DNA of 44,781 nucleotides from a virus. A model generated the notes under the pieces. The model searched no databases. It saw only the letters and a program-made list of their open reading frames with translations, and had not been told where the DNA came from. Positions 15,276 to 23,540 of the stretch are shown one piece after another (position 1 is the first letter of the stretch; each line of letters starts with the position of its first letter). The position numbers and the translations under genes are program-made. The DNA is taken from the IMG/VR virus record IMGVR_UViG_3300042507_007459, positions 1-44,781 of that record; one strand, given 5' to 3'.

Positions 15276-16058
15276 ATGAAAAAACACATCAAATCGTTTG
15301 TATCTCCTATTTTAAGGGTAAATGAAGAAGAAGAAATGGCTTCAAAGAGTGGGGTTTTAGGTTCTCAATCACAATTATTCGTTGAACCTGAAGAAGCAAT
15401 GGAAATACGTTCAAGAAATAAAGAAATTGTAAAAAGTTCAGTTGGGAAAAATCTTGAAAAATATCTCAATGATTATTGGACTTCAGCTAAAGAAATGGAA
15501 ACGATGGTAATTTCTTTGAAAAATCAAATCGAAGAAAACTACAATAAGATGTTTGAAAATATTAAAAATGCAATACAAGAACTTGAGAAGCATGGAATAG
15601 AAATTGAAAATCAAATTGAATTTGAGAATAATATTGTTATGAAGGTTTCAGAAAAACAAAAAATGCATCATTTGAGCGATGGTGATAAAGTTAAGTTATT
15701 TAATTATTTACAAGAATTAGATGAGAAAAAAGCAGAAACACTAAAGGCTTTTGCGAGATCTACAAATATGATTAATGAATATTATGAATATGTAGAAATG
15801 GGATTATTTTATAAAAAAGCATCAGGTTCAGAAAGAGCAAGAGAACCTTATTTTAGAAAAATGGAAATTCTACCTGAGGTTTCAGAAGGACTGGATTTTG
15901 GCTCAAAATTACAATCTATCATTTCAAGCGTGATGTCATTTTTGAAAAATGCTTGGTCAGGAATGACTAAATATGGAAAATTCTTTGGACTTGAAAATAG
16001 TATCAAAGATTATAAGAAAACCTTGATTGAAACAGAAAAATTTGTTGAATCCTTATGA
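15276..16058 (+). CDS. Coiled-coil hypothetical protein with MK-rich N-terminus
   Basis: A 260-aa protein starting MKKHIKSFVSPI. The first residues resemble capsid-targeting sequences, but no Leu/Ile-x-Glu site follows at position 10; the nearest acidic run is at residues 17-20. Residues 50-200 are helical with coiled-coil character, and a short amphipathic hydrophobic segment lies near residues 205-225 (SIISSVMSFLKNAW). The ATG at 15276 was chosen because it follows the promoter-like element; the open frame upstream runs through the terminase gene on the other strand and is not coding. It is the first gene of a plus-strand block and overlaps the next gene by four bases. Confidence 0.6.
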   Translation: MKKHIKSFVSPILRVNEEEEMASKSGVLGSQSQLFVEPEEAMEIRSRNKEIVKSSVGKNLEKYLNDYWTSAKEMETMVISLKNQIEENYNKMFENIKNAIQELEKHGIEIENQIEFENNIVMKVSEKQKMHHLSDGDKVKLFNYLQELDEKKAETLKAFARSTNMINEYYEYVEMGLFYKKASGSERAREPYFRKMEILPEVSEGLDFGSKLQSIISSVMSFLKNAWSGMTKYGKFFGLENSIKDYKKTLIETEKFVESL

Positions 16059-16795
16059 AATACATAAAACTTTTTGAAACAACATTAACAAGATTAGACA
16101 ATATCTTATCATTAAAATATCCTCCACATTGGATTGCAAAAGTTAAGGGGAATATTTTTGGTAGTAGTGTAGAACAAGAAGATATTGAGAAAGCATTACA
16201 AGAATGGGATTATACTGGCGAATGTCAGATTGTTGATTATGAAACTTGTGAAATATGTGGTCAGCCAAATTTGCGATATTTATTTACTATCAAAAATAGA
16301 TTGATTACCCATATATTGAAAATAGGAAGCGAATGTATTAAAAGATTTTCAGCAGAAGATACTAAATCTATTGTTATTTATGATAGATATATGAATAGAG
16401 TTTATGATGAACGAGTTATTATTAGATTGATAAATAAAGATGTTCAATCTCTCACAAAGGATGCTAAAAAATTAGCGGTATTAGAAAACTTAACAGAACT
16501 TTACGAACTTTCTGATGATAAGTATGTAAGTTTCTTGTTTGATGAATATTCTAATGAAGGAGAATTTTCTCCACTACAAATGGTTTGGCTTCATGATGCT
16601 TTTAGAAAATCGGGGATGGACGCAGAAAAAGTCAATCCAAATAATTTTAATGTAAATATCAGTAATAACTTTTATTTAGACCAAATCTATACAATGGATT
16701 CAGAATCACATAATGTATTAAAAAGATATCTTACAAGAGATCAAAGAAATCGTTTTAATACAAGAATGGAACGCTATAAAATTATCAATAGATAA
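16055..16795 (+). CDS. Protein with a Cys-rich zinc-binding-like domain
   Basis: A 246-aa protein. Residues 57-98 carry TCEICGQPNL (Cys65, Cys68) followed about 25 residues later by KIGSECIKRF (Cys94), with Cys57 as a possible fourth ligand. The pattern CxxCG, then strands, then GS-x-Cys-I-x-x-F occurs in a zinc-binding module of many uncharacterised phage and bacterial proteins. The N-terminus MKYIKLFETT resembles a capsid-targeting sequence with Leu-Phe-Glu at residues 6-8. The C-terminal half is helical and unrecognised. It overlaps the previous gene by ATGA. Confidence 0.6.
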   Translation: MKYIKLFETTLTRLDNILSLKYPPHWIAKVKGNIFGSSVEQEDIEKALQEWDYTGECQIVDYETCEICGQPNLRYLFTIKNRLITHILKIGSECIKRFSAEDTKSIVIYDRYMNRVYDERVIIRLINKDVQSLTKDAKKLAVLENLTELYELSDDKYVSFLFDEYSNEGEFSPLQMVWLHDAFRKSGMDAEKVNPNNFNVNISNNFYLDQIYTMDSESHNVLKRYLTRDQRNRFNTRMERYKIINR

Positions 16796-16796
16796 C

Positions 16797-17216
16797 TTGA
16801 AATTTGATTTATTTCATAAATACCTTAAATCTGATGATTATAGTAAATTTGATATATTGAAAGGTGTTATAGAAGAATTTAATATACCAACTTTAAAGTA
16901 TTTTATTCAAAGAGATGCTGAAATAGTATCAGAATATAATGGAGATTCAATCCTTCATAATGCTTGTTATTTTGGATGTTTAGATTGTATTAAGTTAATA
17001 TTGAAATATAATTTAGTGGATATAGACAAAAGGGATAAGCAATTAAGAACTCCACTTCATATGGCTATTATTTTTGATAGGGATAATTGTGTAGAATATT
17101 TATTGAAAAGGGGAGCAAATAAAGAAGCAATTACAATTACTGGTGAAACTCCCATATCGTTAGCAAAAAGTAGAAATAATAAAAAAATCATTGATTTATT
17201 GGAAAAAACATTTTGA
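16797..17216 (+). CDS. Ankyrin-repeat protein
   Basis: A 139-aa protein with about three ankyrin repeats: residues 49-80 (GDSILHNACYFG...CIKLILKY), 82-113 (LRTPLHMAIIFDRDNCVEYLLKRGA) and 115-138 (GETPISLAKSRNNKKIIDLL). Ankyrin repeats bind other proteins and are uncommon in phages with bacterial hosts. The start is a TTG at 16797, one base after the previous stop; no in-frame ATG occurs before the repeats, so the TTG is probably used. Residues 1-48 are helical and unrecognised. The target is unknown; a host factor or a neighbouring gene product is possible. Confidence 0.75.
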   Translation: MKFDLFHKYLKSDDYSKFDILKGVIEEFNIPTLKYFIQRDAEIVSEYNGDSILHNACYFGCLDCIKLILKYNLVDIDKRDKQLRTPLHMAIIFDRDNCVEYLLKRGANKEAITITGETPISLAKSRNNKKIIDLLEKTF

Positions 17217-17268
17217 TAATCCAAACTAATTTATTATTATTGCAGTAATAATTAAATGGAGAATAAAA

Positions 17269-17523
17269 ATGAGCAACCCTGAACAAAAAACATGGTCTCC
17301 TATAACAGAACCATTAGCAGCAGTTCAAAATCTCATAAATGCGGCTTTATTAGGTCAATCCAAAGGTGCTTATAATTTTGAAGAAGCATCTATCGTATGG
17401 GAATCAATAAAATATCTTGTGAACTTGCAAGTAACTCTGCGGGATAGTAATAAAGATATGAATGATGTTCTTATAGAAGACCTAAGTAAGAAAGAAGATG
17501 AGAAATCTGAAGAAATATCTTAA
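17269..17523 (+). CDS. Small acidic hypothetical protein
   Basis: An 84-aa protein with an acidic C-terminal tail and a central helical region. GGAG lies seven bases before the ATG, one of the clearest ribosome sites in the block. A strong terminator follows immediately, so it closes the transcript that begins at 15276. No function can be assigned. Confidence 0.65.
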   Translation: MSNPEQKTWSPITEPLAAVQNLINAALLGQSKGAYNFEEASIVWESIKYLVNLQVTLRDSNKDMNDVLIEDLSKKEDEKSEEIS

Positions 17524-17530
17524 AATCTGA

Positions 17531-17558
17531 AAACCCACTGAATGTGGGTTTTTTATTT
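17531..17558 (+). terminator. Rho-independent terminator
   Basis: AAACCCAC and GTGGGTTT form a perfect 8-bp stem with a five-base loop, followed by a TTTTATTT tail. It ends the 15276-17523 block, just before the DNA polymerase gene. Confidence 0.85.
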
Positions 17559-17613
17559 GCTTATCTCGTTATTTTTCCTTATTTTTGACTATTATATTTA
17601 GTTTTAGAGTGAT

Positions 17614-19035
17614 ATGATTAATATAGAGCAGAAATCCAATAAATTGATTATAAGCAATTTTAACGAAAAGGGAATGGTTGAATTACATGAATTTCCAATT
17701 CCAAAAAAAGAATTGTTTGATTGGGAGTATTATTCAGATAAGAAAAAAGAAGATGGTATAAAAAGTTGGGATAAAAAACCTGTACAAAAGAATACCAATG
17801 TAAAAAAACTTAATCGATATAGAATTATTGAGTGGGTAGAATCATTTAGTGAAGAAGATAAAGCGAAGATTTATGACTTCCATCAACCAAAAAAATTCTT
17901 TTGTGATATTGAGGTTGAAATTCAAGATGGTTTCCCTGAAGCTCATTTAGCATTAAGTCCAGTTGTTACAATTGCTTTATCTGACGAAGATAATGTAATA
18001 ACTGTGTTAGGTCTTAAAGAGTTATCTGCAAAAGAAATTGATTCTATTGAAAATAAACTAAAAGATTATTTCAAAGAATATACACCAAACATCACATTTA
18101 AGTATGTCCATTTTAATTCTGAATATGACATGCTTTATACATTTTTTGTTAAGTTTCTACCAAGAATTCCTTTTTTGACAGGATGGTATTTTCTTGATTT
18201 TGACTGGAAATATCTTATTACAAGAGCAAGAAAATTAGAAGTCCCTGTGGAAAAGTCTTCTCCTAGTAATAAACTTACAGGTATGCACGAAACACCTTTA
18301 CATAAAGTAATTGTGGACTATAAGGAAATATATGAAAAATGGGATAAAACTCTTAAAGAGAACCTAACACTTGATTGGACAGCAAAAAATAGATTAGGTT
18401 TATCTAAAATTAAATATCCAGGAAGCCTCAAAGAACTTTATCACAATGACTTTAATTTATTTGTATTTTACAATGCTGTTGATACTCACCTTGTAAATCT
18501 TTTAGATAAAAAAACTTCAGTTGCTGATATTTTCTTTAAACTTGGGACTTTAACAAAGTCTGAATATCAAAAGGCATTCTCACCAGTTCATATGACTGAA
18601 AATGTTTTATGTAGAGGCTTACTTGAGAAAAACCTTGTTATGATTCCAATAGAATCAAACAAAAGCAAAGATAGTAAATATAAAGGTGCTTATGTTCATA
18701 AGCCGAAAGTAGGTCTTTATGAGTATGTTGCAGCATTTGACTTTGCAAGTTTGTATCCTTCGGTAATGAGACAATTTAATATATCTCCCGAATCATATCT
18801 TGGTCAAATGGATGAAGAAATTTCTGATAATCCTTTTGAGTATAAAAAAGAAAAAGTAGTAGATATAGAAAATAAAATAGTCTGTGCAAATGGAGCCATC
18901 TTTGATACTGATGATAGTGTTTTAAGAAATGCCTTGGACTATTTTTATGATAAAAGAAAGAAAGCCAAATATCAGTCTTATGAAGTAGAGAAAGAAATAG
19001 AAATTTTGAAGAAGCATTTAGAATCAAAAAAATGA
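17614..19035 (+). CDS. 43: Family B DNA polymerase, N-terminal part (exonuclease plus palm motif A)
   Basis: A 473-aa fragment of a gp43-type replicative polymerase (T4 gp43 is 898 aa). The 3'-5' exonuclease appears intact: Exo I CDIEVE (Asp98, Glu100), Exo II around LDFDWKY (Asp197) and Exo III FYNAVD (Asp290). Palm motif A is FDFASLYPS with Asp376. The chain ends about 100 residues later in a fingers-like helix (FYDKRKKAKY). Motif B (Lys-x3-Asn-Ser-x-Tyr-Gly) and motif C (Asp-Thr-Asp) are absent here and in all other frames of the window. Split gp43 genes are known in some T4-like phages, so a separate C-terminal gene is expected outside. The stop overlaps the next gene by ATGA, and the next gene is not polymerase sequence. 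Confidence 0.92.
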   Translation: MINIEQKSNKLIISNFNEKGMVELHEFPIPKKELFDWEYYSDKKKEDGIKSWDKKPVQKNTNVKKLNRYRIIEWVESFSEEDKAKIYDFHQPKKFFCDIEVEIQDGFPEAHLALSPVVTIALSDEDNVITVLGLKELSAKEIDSIENKLKDYFKEYTPNITFKYVHFNSEYDMLYTFFVKFLPRIPFLTGWYFLDFDWKYLITRARKLEVPVEKSSPSNKLTGMHETPLHKVIVDYKEIYEKWDKTLKENLTLDWTAKNRLGLSKIKYPGSLKELYHNDFNLFVFYNAVDTHLVNLLDKKTSVADIFFKLGTLTKSEYQKAFSPVHMTENVLCRGLLEKNLVMIPIESNKSKDSKYKGAYVHKPKVGLYEYVAAFDFASLYPSVMRQFNISPESYLGQMDEEISDNPFEYKKEKVVDIENKIVCANGAIFDTDDSVLRNALDYFYDKRKKAKYQSYEVEKEIEILKKHLESKK

Positions 19036-19724
19036 AGCCACTTTGTATCATACTAACAACCACAAAGAATCTTGAAGGTTTAAAACAGTATGGAAATCAA
19101 AGTAATGAATTATTTGATTTAGTTGTTATTGATTATACTTCAAAATTAAACGAAAGTCCTGCTAGAAAAGAAGTTATCCACATGGTTTATGAAAATTTAG
19201 GTGGATTCAAATATCAGAGTATAAAAAAACTTTTAGACGAAACTAATATACTTGAATTATATGAGTATTTTTGGTTTCCTGATTGGGATATTGAAGTTGA
19301 TATAGAATCAATTGAAACGATGGTAGAAATCGCTTCATCTTATAACTTAAGTCTTTCACAGCCATCATTAAGCGATGATTCCTATGTATCATGGGATATA
19401 ACAAAGAATAATCCTTCTTCTAAAATTAGGATAACTGATTTTGTTGAAGTTATGTGTCCTTTATTCTCTTCTGAATTTCTTAAAGAGGTTTTATGGACAT
19501 TTTCAATCAACTATTCAAGTTGGGGATTAGACTTCTTATGGGCTTCTTTAAAAGGTGATAGACTGATTGGAATTATAGATTCTGCTGTGGTAAAACACTC
19601 AAGAATTATATCATCACATGAGTGGAAATTACCGAATGCTAGAAATGCAAATGAAGAATTGGAAGAAATTTTGAAAAAATATAATTTGGTTATGAATCCA
19701 CAAGTTATTAAATCATTGATTTGA
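19032..19724 (+). CDS. DUF707-like, glycosyltransferase-type protein
   Basis: A 230-aa protein resembling DUF707 proteins, which are glycosyltransferase-related: FWFPDWDIEVD with a DxD-like Asp84 and Asp86, LSLSQPSLSDDSYVSW (about residues 106-120) and NYSSWGLDFLW with Gly165 and Asp167. It occupies the position where the rest of the polymerase gene would be expected. Its start overlaps the polymerase stop by four bases at the end of a run of seven A. It may have been inserted next to the split polymerase. Function is inferred by motif only; the acceptor is unknown. Confidence 0.6.
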   Translation: MKPLCIILTTTKNLEGLKQYGNQSNELFDLVVIDYTSKLNESPARKEVIHMVYENLGGFKYQSIKKLLDETNILELYEYFWFPDWDIEVDIESIETMVEIASSYNLSLSQPSLSDDSYVSWDITKNNPSSKIRITDFVEVMCPLFSSEFLKEVLWTFSINYSSWGLDFLWASLKGDRLIGIIDSAVVKHSRIISSHEWKLPNARNANEELEEILKKYNLVMNPQVIKSLI

Positions 19725-19873
19725 AAGAACTTACATTTCAATTTAAAACGATTAAAAAAAATTAACCAAAAAATTGAACAAATGCTGTTTTTTTCGTAAA
19801 TTTATATTCCTATATATGTTTTCTAAAACCAAGATTATAAGTAATTATTCAAATAAAAATAAAAGTGAATTTT

Positions 19874-22054
19874 ATGGCAAAAAATCGTGACCTTTCGATT
19901 GAGATTCTTTCTGAATTGACCGCTTTCTCTAAATATGCACGCTTTAAGGAAGATATAGGTAGAAGAGAAACCTGGGAAGAAAATGTTACAAGAGTGGAAC
20001 AAATGCACATTAATAAGTTTCCTGAATTAACAGGTGATATTACTAAAGCATTTGATTATGTTAGAAGAAAGGAAGTAGTACCTTCAATGCGTTCTATGCA
20101 ATTTGGAGGAGAAGCAATTGAGAAAATGAATATTAGAATATTCAATTGTTCTTTTATTGCTATTGAAAGGCCAGCTATATTTTCTGAAATTATGGTATTA
20201 TTGATGGCTGGTACAGGTGTTGGCTATTCTGTACAATATCGTCATATCAATAAATTGCCTGAAATTAAAACCCCTAAAAGAAGTAAAAAGTATGTTATTG
20301 AAGATACAATCTCAGGTTGGGCTGATTCATTAAAGGCTCTTATTAAGTCTTATTTCTATGGTACTCAATTACCAATTTTTGATTATTCACAAATCAGACC
20401 TAAAGGAACTCCATTAAAGACATCAGGAGGTAAAGCACCTGGTCCTGAACCATTGCGTAAGTGTTTAGATGAAATCCAAGCTATATTTACTCGTAAGATA
20501 GTTGGTGAAAAGTTGCGTCCAATTGAAGTTCATGATATTGTGTGTCACATAGCTGATTGTATTTTGGCAGGTGGTATTAGAAGATCTGCAACGATTGCAC
20601 TTTTTGATGCCTTTGATGATGAAATGCTTAATTGTAAAGGTTATCTTTCTGCACAATTTGAATCTGATTTCGTTTATAATAAGCAAACCAAACAATTTGT
20701 TGGTGATGCTAAACATAATGGAAAAATGGTTCAAGTTTATCTTTCAAAACAAGAATTTGATAAATTTGAAAAAGAAGGAACTCTCGCTTGGTATTGGTTT
20801 CATCCACAAAGAGCAAGAGCTAACAATTCAGCAGTTTTCTTCCGTGAAAGATTCTTGGGCAAAGAAACAACAGAAGAAAAAATCATAGCTAAATTAAAGA
20901 AAGAATTTGGCATTACAGAAACTTCTCAAGAGTCTCTTGTAAATACATTTACTAACTTTGTAAATGAATATTTAGTTGCACATAATGTCAATGATAAGTA
21001 TTATGAAGATATCGTTGAAGCAACTACTCAAGATGATTTTATGAAAGTTTGGAAAGCATGTGAAGCATCAGGTTCAGGTGAACCAGGTGTATTTTGGACT
21101 AATGATCCTGATTATGGAACAAATCCTTGTGGTGAAATTAGTTTGAAATCAGCACAAACATGTAATCTATCTTCTATTAATGTAAGCACTTTGAAAGACC
21201 AAAAGGATTTAGAAAATCGTGTTTGGGCAGCAACTCTTATTGGAACTCTTCAAGCAACTTATGATAACTTTGAGTATATCTCTGAAAACTGGCAAGAGAA
21301 TCAACAAGAAGAGCGTCTTCTAGGTGTTTCATTGACAGGAATTTGCGACATTGATTATACCAAATTTGATTGGAAAAAAGCATCAGAGCATTCAACAAAA
21401 GTTAATGAAGAATATGCTCAAAAGTTGGGTATCAATAAAGCATCAAGAATTACTTGTATAAAGCCCGAAGGCACGGCTTCCTGTGTTATGGGAACTGCTT
21501 CTGGTATCCATGCTCGTCATTCTCAATATTATATTCGCAGAATCCGCTATAATAAGCAAGAGCCAATTGCTCAATATCTAATTCAACATCATCCTGAACT
21601 CGTTGAAGAGGAAGAATTTAATCCACTAAATATTGTTGTTGCATTGCCACAAAAATCTCCAGTAGAATCTATTGTGCGTGAACAAGAATCAGCAATTGAT
21701 ACATTAGAAAGAGTTCGTTATTTCAATGATTATTGGGTTACACCTGGTCATCGTAGCGGTCCTAATCAACATAATGTATCATGTACAATTTCTGTTAGAC
21801 CTAACGAATGGACTAAAGTAGGAAAATGGATGTGGGAAAATAGAAGTGTATATTCAGGAATTGCAGTTCTTCCCTATTCAGATGCTATCTATAAACAAGC
21901 TCCATTTGAAGAATGTGATGAAGAAACCTATAATACAATGATGAAAAATCTTAAATCAATAGATTTGACAAAAGTTGTAGAAATAGAAGACAATACAAAT
22001 CTTTTAGGCGAATTGGCATGTGCTGGTGGTGCATGTGAAGTTACTTTTGGATAA
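19874..22054 (+). CDS. nrdJ: Class II (adenosylcobalamin-dependent) ribonucleotide reductase, monomeric type
   Basis: A 726-aa enzyme that reduces ribonucleotides to deoxyribonucleotides for phage DNA synthesis. It resembles the monomeric B12-dependent reductase of lactobacilli in length and motifs: NCSF with Cys92, the finger-loop NPCGEI with Asn417, Cys419 and Glu421, Cys430 in QTCNLSS, and the C-terminal shuttle pair Cys716/Cys721 in CAGGAC. The substrate and effector region RPIEVHDIVCHIADCILAGGIRRS is also present. All catalytic residues are conserved. The ATG at 19874 is chosen over a GTG three codons upstream. No cobalamin riboswitch is visible in the 149-base leader. T4 itself carries class I and class III enzymes, so class II here is a lineage difference and implies a host with cobalamin. 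Confidence 0.93.
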   Translation: MAKNRDLSIEILSELTAFSKYARFKEDIGRRETWEENVTRVEQMHINKFPELTGDITKAFDYVRRKEVVPSMRSMQFGGEAIEKMNIRIFNCSFIAIERPAIFSEIMVLLMAGTGVGYSVQYRHINKLPEIKTPKRSKKYVIEDTISGWADSLKALIKSYFYGTQLPIFDYSQIRPKGTPLKTSGGKAPGPEPLRKCLDEIQAIFTRKIVGEKLRPIEVHDIVCHIADCILAGGIRRSATIALFDAFDDEMLNCKGYLSAQFESDFVYNKQTKQFVGDAKHNGKMVQVYLSKQEFDKFEKEGTLAWYWFHPQRARANNSAVFFRERFLGKETTEEKIIAKLKKEFGITETSQESLVNTFTNFVNEYLVAHNVNDKYYEDIVEATTQDDFMKVWKACEASGSGEPGVFWTNDPDYGTNPCGEISLKSAQTCNLSSINVSTLKDQKDLENRVWAATLIGTLQATYDNFEYISENWQENQQEERLLGVSLTGICDIDYTKFDWKKASEHSTKVNEEYAQKLGINKASRITCIKPEGTASCVMGTASGIHARHSQYYIRRIRYNKQEPIAQYLIQHHPELVEEEEFNPLNIVVALPQKSPVESIVREQESAIDTLERVRYFNDYWVTPGHRSGPNQHNVSCTISVRPNEWTKVGKWMWENRSVYSGIAVLPYSDAIYKQAPFEECDEETYNTMMKNLKSIDLTKVVEIEDNTNLLGELACAGGACEVTFG

Positions 22055-22074
22055 TTATTTTGAACTACTTAAAC

Positions 22075-22111
22075 ATAGGATATCTATTTTCATAGGTATC
22101 CTATTGTTTTC
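22075..22111 (+). terminator. Possible terminator after the ribonucleotide reductase gene
   Basis: ATAGGATA and TATCCTAT form a perfect 8-bp stem with a 14-base loop, followed by TGTTTTC. The T tract is short, so termination may be partial. Confidence 0.5.
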
Positions 22112-22122
22112 TAAGGTGATTT

Positions 22123-22560
22123 ATGGAACTATTTGATGTCGTTAATGCTATATTCCACAAGACAAAATGGAAAGAAGTCCCAAGAACCGATAAAGATAGA
22201 TATTTCTTTATGATAAATAGATTTCTTTCTATTGGCTTACCTAGACAAGCATCAATGTTTAATATTAAGCATATTCCAAAAGAACATGTATTAGATTATT
22301 GGAATAGGCAATTATCAAGACTGTATAATAAAATTCCAGATTGGATTTACACAAAAGGTCAAAAAGCATCAAAAAATGAAATAAATGAGACTAAAATTGA
22401 TGCAGAAATTGTTAAATTGTATTGTGAATTTAATAAATGTAGTCAAGAAGAATTTAAGATGATTCTTAAATATGCTCCTAAAATGCTTGAAGAAGAATTA
22501 CCAATGTATACTCAATTACTTAAATCTCGTAAGAATATTCAATCCACTAATGAAGAATAA
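22123..22560 (+). CDS. 62: Clamp loader small subunit, T4 gp62-like
   Basis: A 145-aa protein (T4 gp62 is 187 aa). The call rests on the sequence feel of the N-terminus (LFDVVNAIFHKTKW, FFMINRFLSIGLPRQA) and above all on its place directly before the gp44-like ATPase, its loader partner in T4. It would complete the heteropentameric loader that places the sliding clamp on primer ends. In T4 the order is 44 then 62; here it is reversed. AGG lies six bases before the ATG. Confidence 0.65.
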   Translation: MELFDVVNAIFHKTKWKEVPRTDKDRYFFMINRFLSIGLPRQASMFNIKHIPKEHVLDYWNRQLSRLYNKIPDWIYTKGQKASKNEINETKIDAEIVKLYCEFNKCSQEEFKMILKYAPKMLEEELPMYTQLLKSRKNIQSTNEE

Positions 22561-22571
22561 GGAAATATAAA

Positions 22572-23540
22572 ATGTCAAAAGCACTTGAACAACTCTTTAC
22601 AGAAAAATTTAGACCTAAAAGAGTAGAAGATATTATTCTTGCTCCTCGTATTAAAAGTGCAATAGGTCAAGATGGCATTCAACAACACCTTCTTTTAATT
22701 GGCTCTCAAGGGATGGGTAAAACATCAACAGCCAAAGCGATTGCTGATAAATATCCACACATGTATATTAATGTCTCTGATGAGTCATCAGTTGATGTTA
22801 TTCGTGAAAAAATTAAAGGATATTGTGAAAGAATTTCTGTTTTAGATGGAGAAGATTCAACTAAAATTGTCATTTTAGATGAGATTGATGGAGCTTCTGA
22901 CCAATTCTATAAAGCCCTCAGAGGAGTTATGGAAGATGAGCGTTATATTTCAAAAGTTCGCTTCATTGGAACGGCAAATTATGTCAATAAAATTCCAGAT
23001 CCGATTCGTTCACGATTCTTTGTTCTTGACTTTAATCCAACAAACAAAGAAGAAGAGCTCGCTTTAATGAAAGACCAAGCAAAAAGAATTGCATTTCTTT
23101 TCAAAACCTTAAATATTGAGTTTGAAAAAGATGCATTATTTGAGTTTGTCAAAAGAAACTTCCCTGATATGAGGTCAATGATAAACAAAATTCAAAATTG
23201 GCATATATCAGGTAGAAATAAAATCACCATAAATGAGATTAAGGAATTAAATTATTCATTCCATGACCTCTATGAGTTAATAACTAGTAAAGACACAGAA
23301 CCAGTTGAAAACTACAAATATATTGTTAAAAATTGTTCTAACAAGGTTGATGATGTTCTTATGAGTTTGCACAATGATTTTCCACTATGGATATCTGAAA
23401 ATAAACCTGAACTCATTAATAAAATTCCAATGTCCCTTGTATTAATAGGAAAGTGGCAAGCAGACAAACAGCAATGTATTGATCCTATTGTAGCCCTAAC
23501 TGGTTGTTTCTTCGAGATTCAAATGCATATGAAATCTTAA
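22572..23540 (+). CDS. 44: Clamp loader large subunit (AAA+ ATPase), T4 gp44-like
   Basis: A 322-aa AAA+ ATPase (T4 gp44 is 319 aa) that opens and loads the sliding clamp. Walker A is GSQGMGKTS (residues 44-52), Walker B ILDEID (101-106), sensor 1 IGTANY (132-137) and the arginine-finger motif IRSRF (145-149), which is conserved in clamp loaders. The C-terminal collar domain follows from about residue 240. AAGGAA lies seven bases before the ATG. No sliding clamp (gp45) is recognised in the window. The last base of the stop is shared with the next start (TAATG). Confidence 0.92.
   Translation: MSKALEQLFTEKFRPKRVEDIILAPRIKSAIGQDGIQQHLLLIGSQGMGKTSTAKAIADKYPHMYINVSDESSVDVIREKIKGYCERISVLDGEDSTKIVILDEIDGASDQFYKALRGVMEDERYISKVRFIGTANYVNKIPDPIRSRFFVLDFNPTNKEEELALMKDQAKRIAFLFKTLNIEFEKDALFEFVKRNFPDMRSMINKIQNWHISGRNKITINEIKELNYSFHDLYELITSKDTEPVENYKYIVKNCSNKVDDVLMSLHNDFPLWISENKPELINKIPMSLVLIGKWQADKQQCIDPIVALTGCFFEIQMHMKS

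Noticed and set aside
19725-19873. The 149-base gap before the ribonucleotide reductase gene, inspected for a cobalamin riboswitch
   Set aside because: No conserved B12-box-like segment or multi-stem architecture was found; only a weak TATATATG promoter-like element is present.
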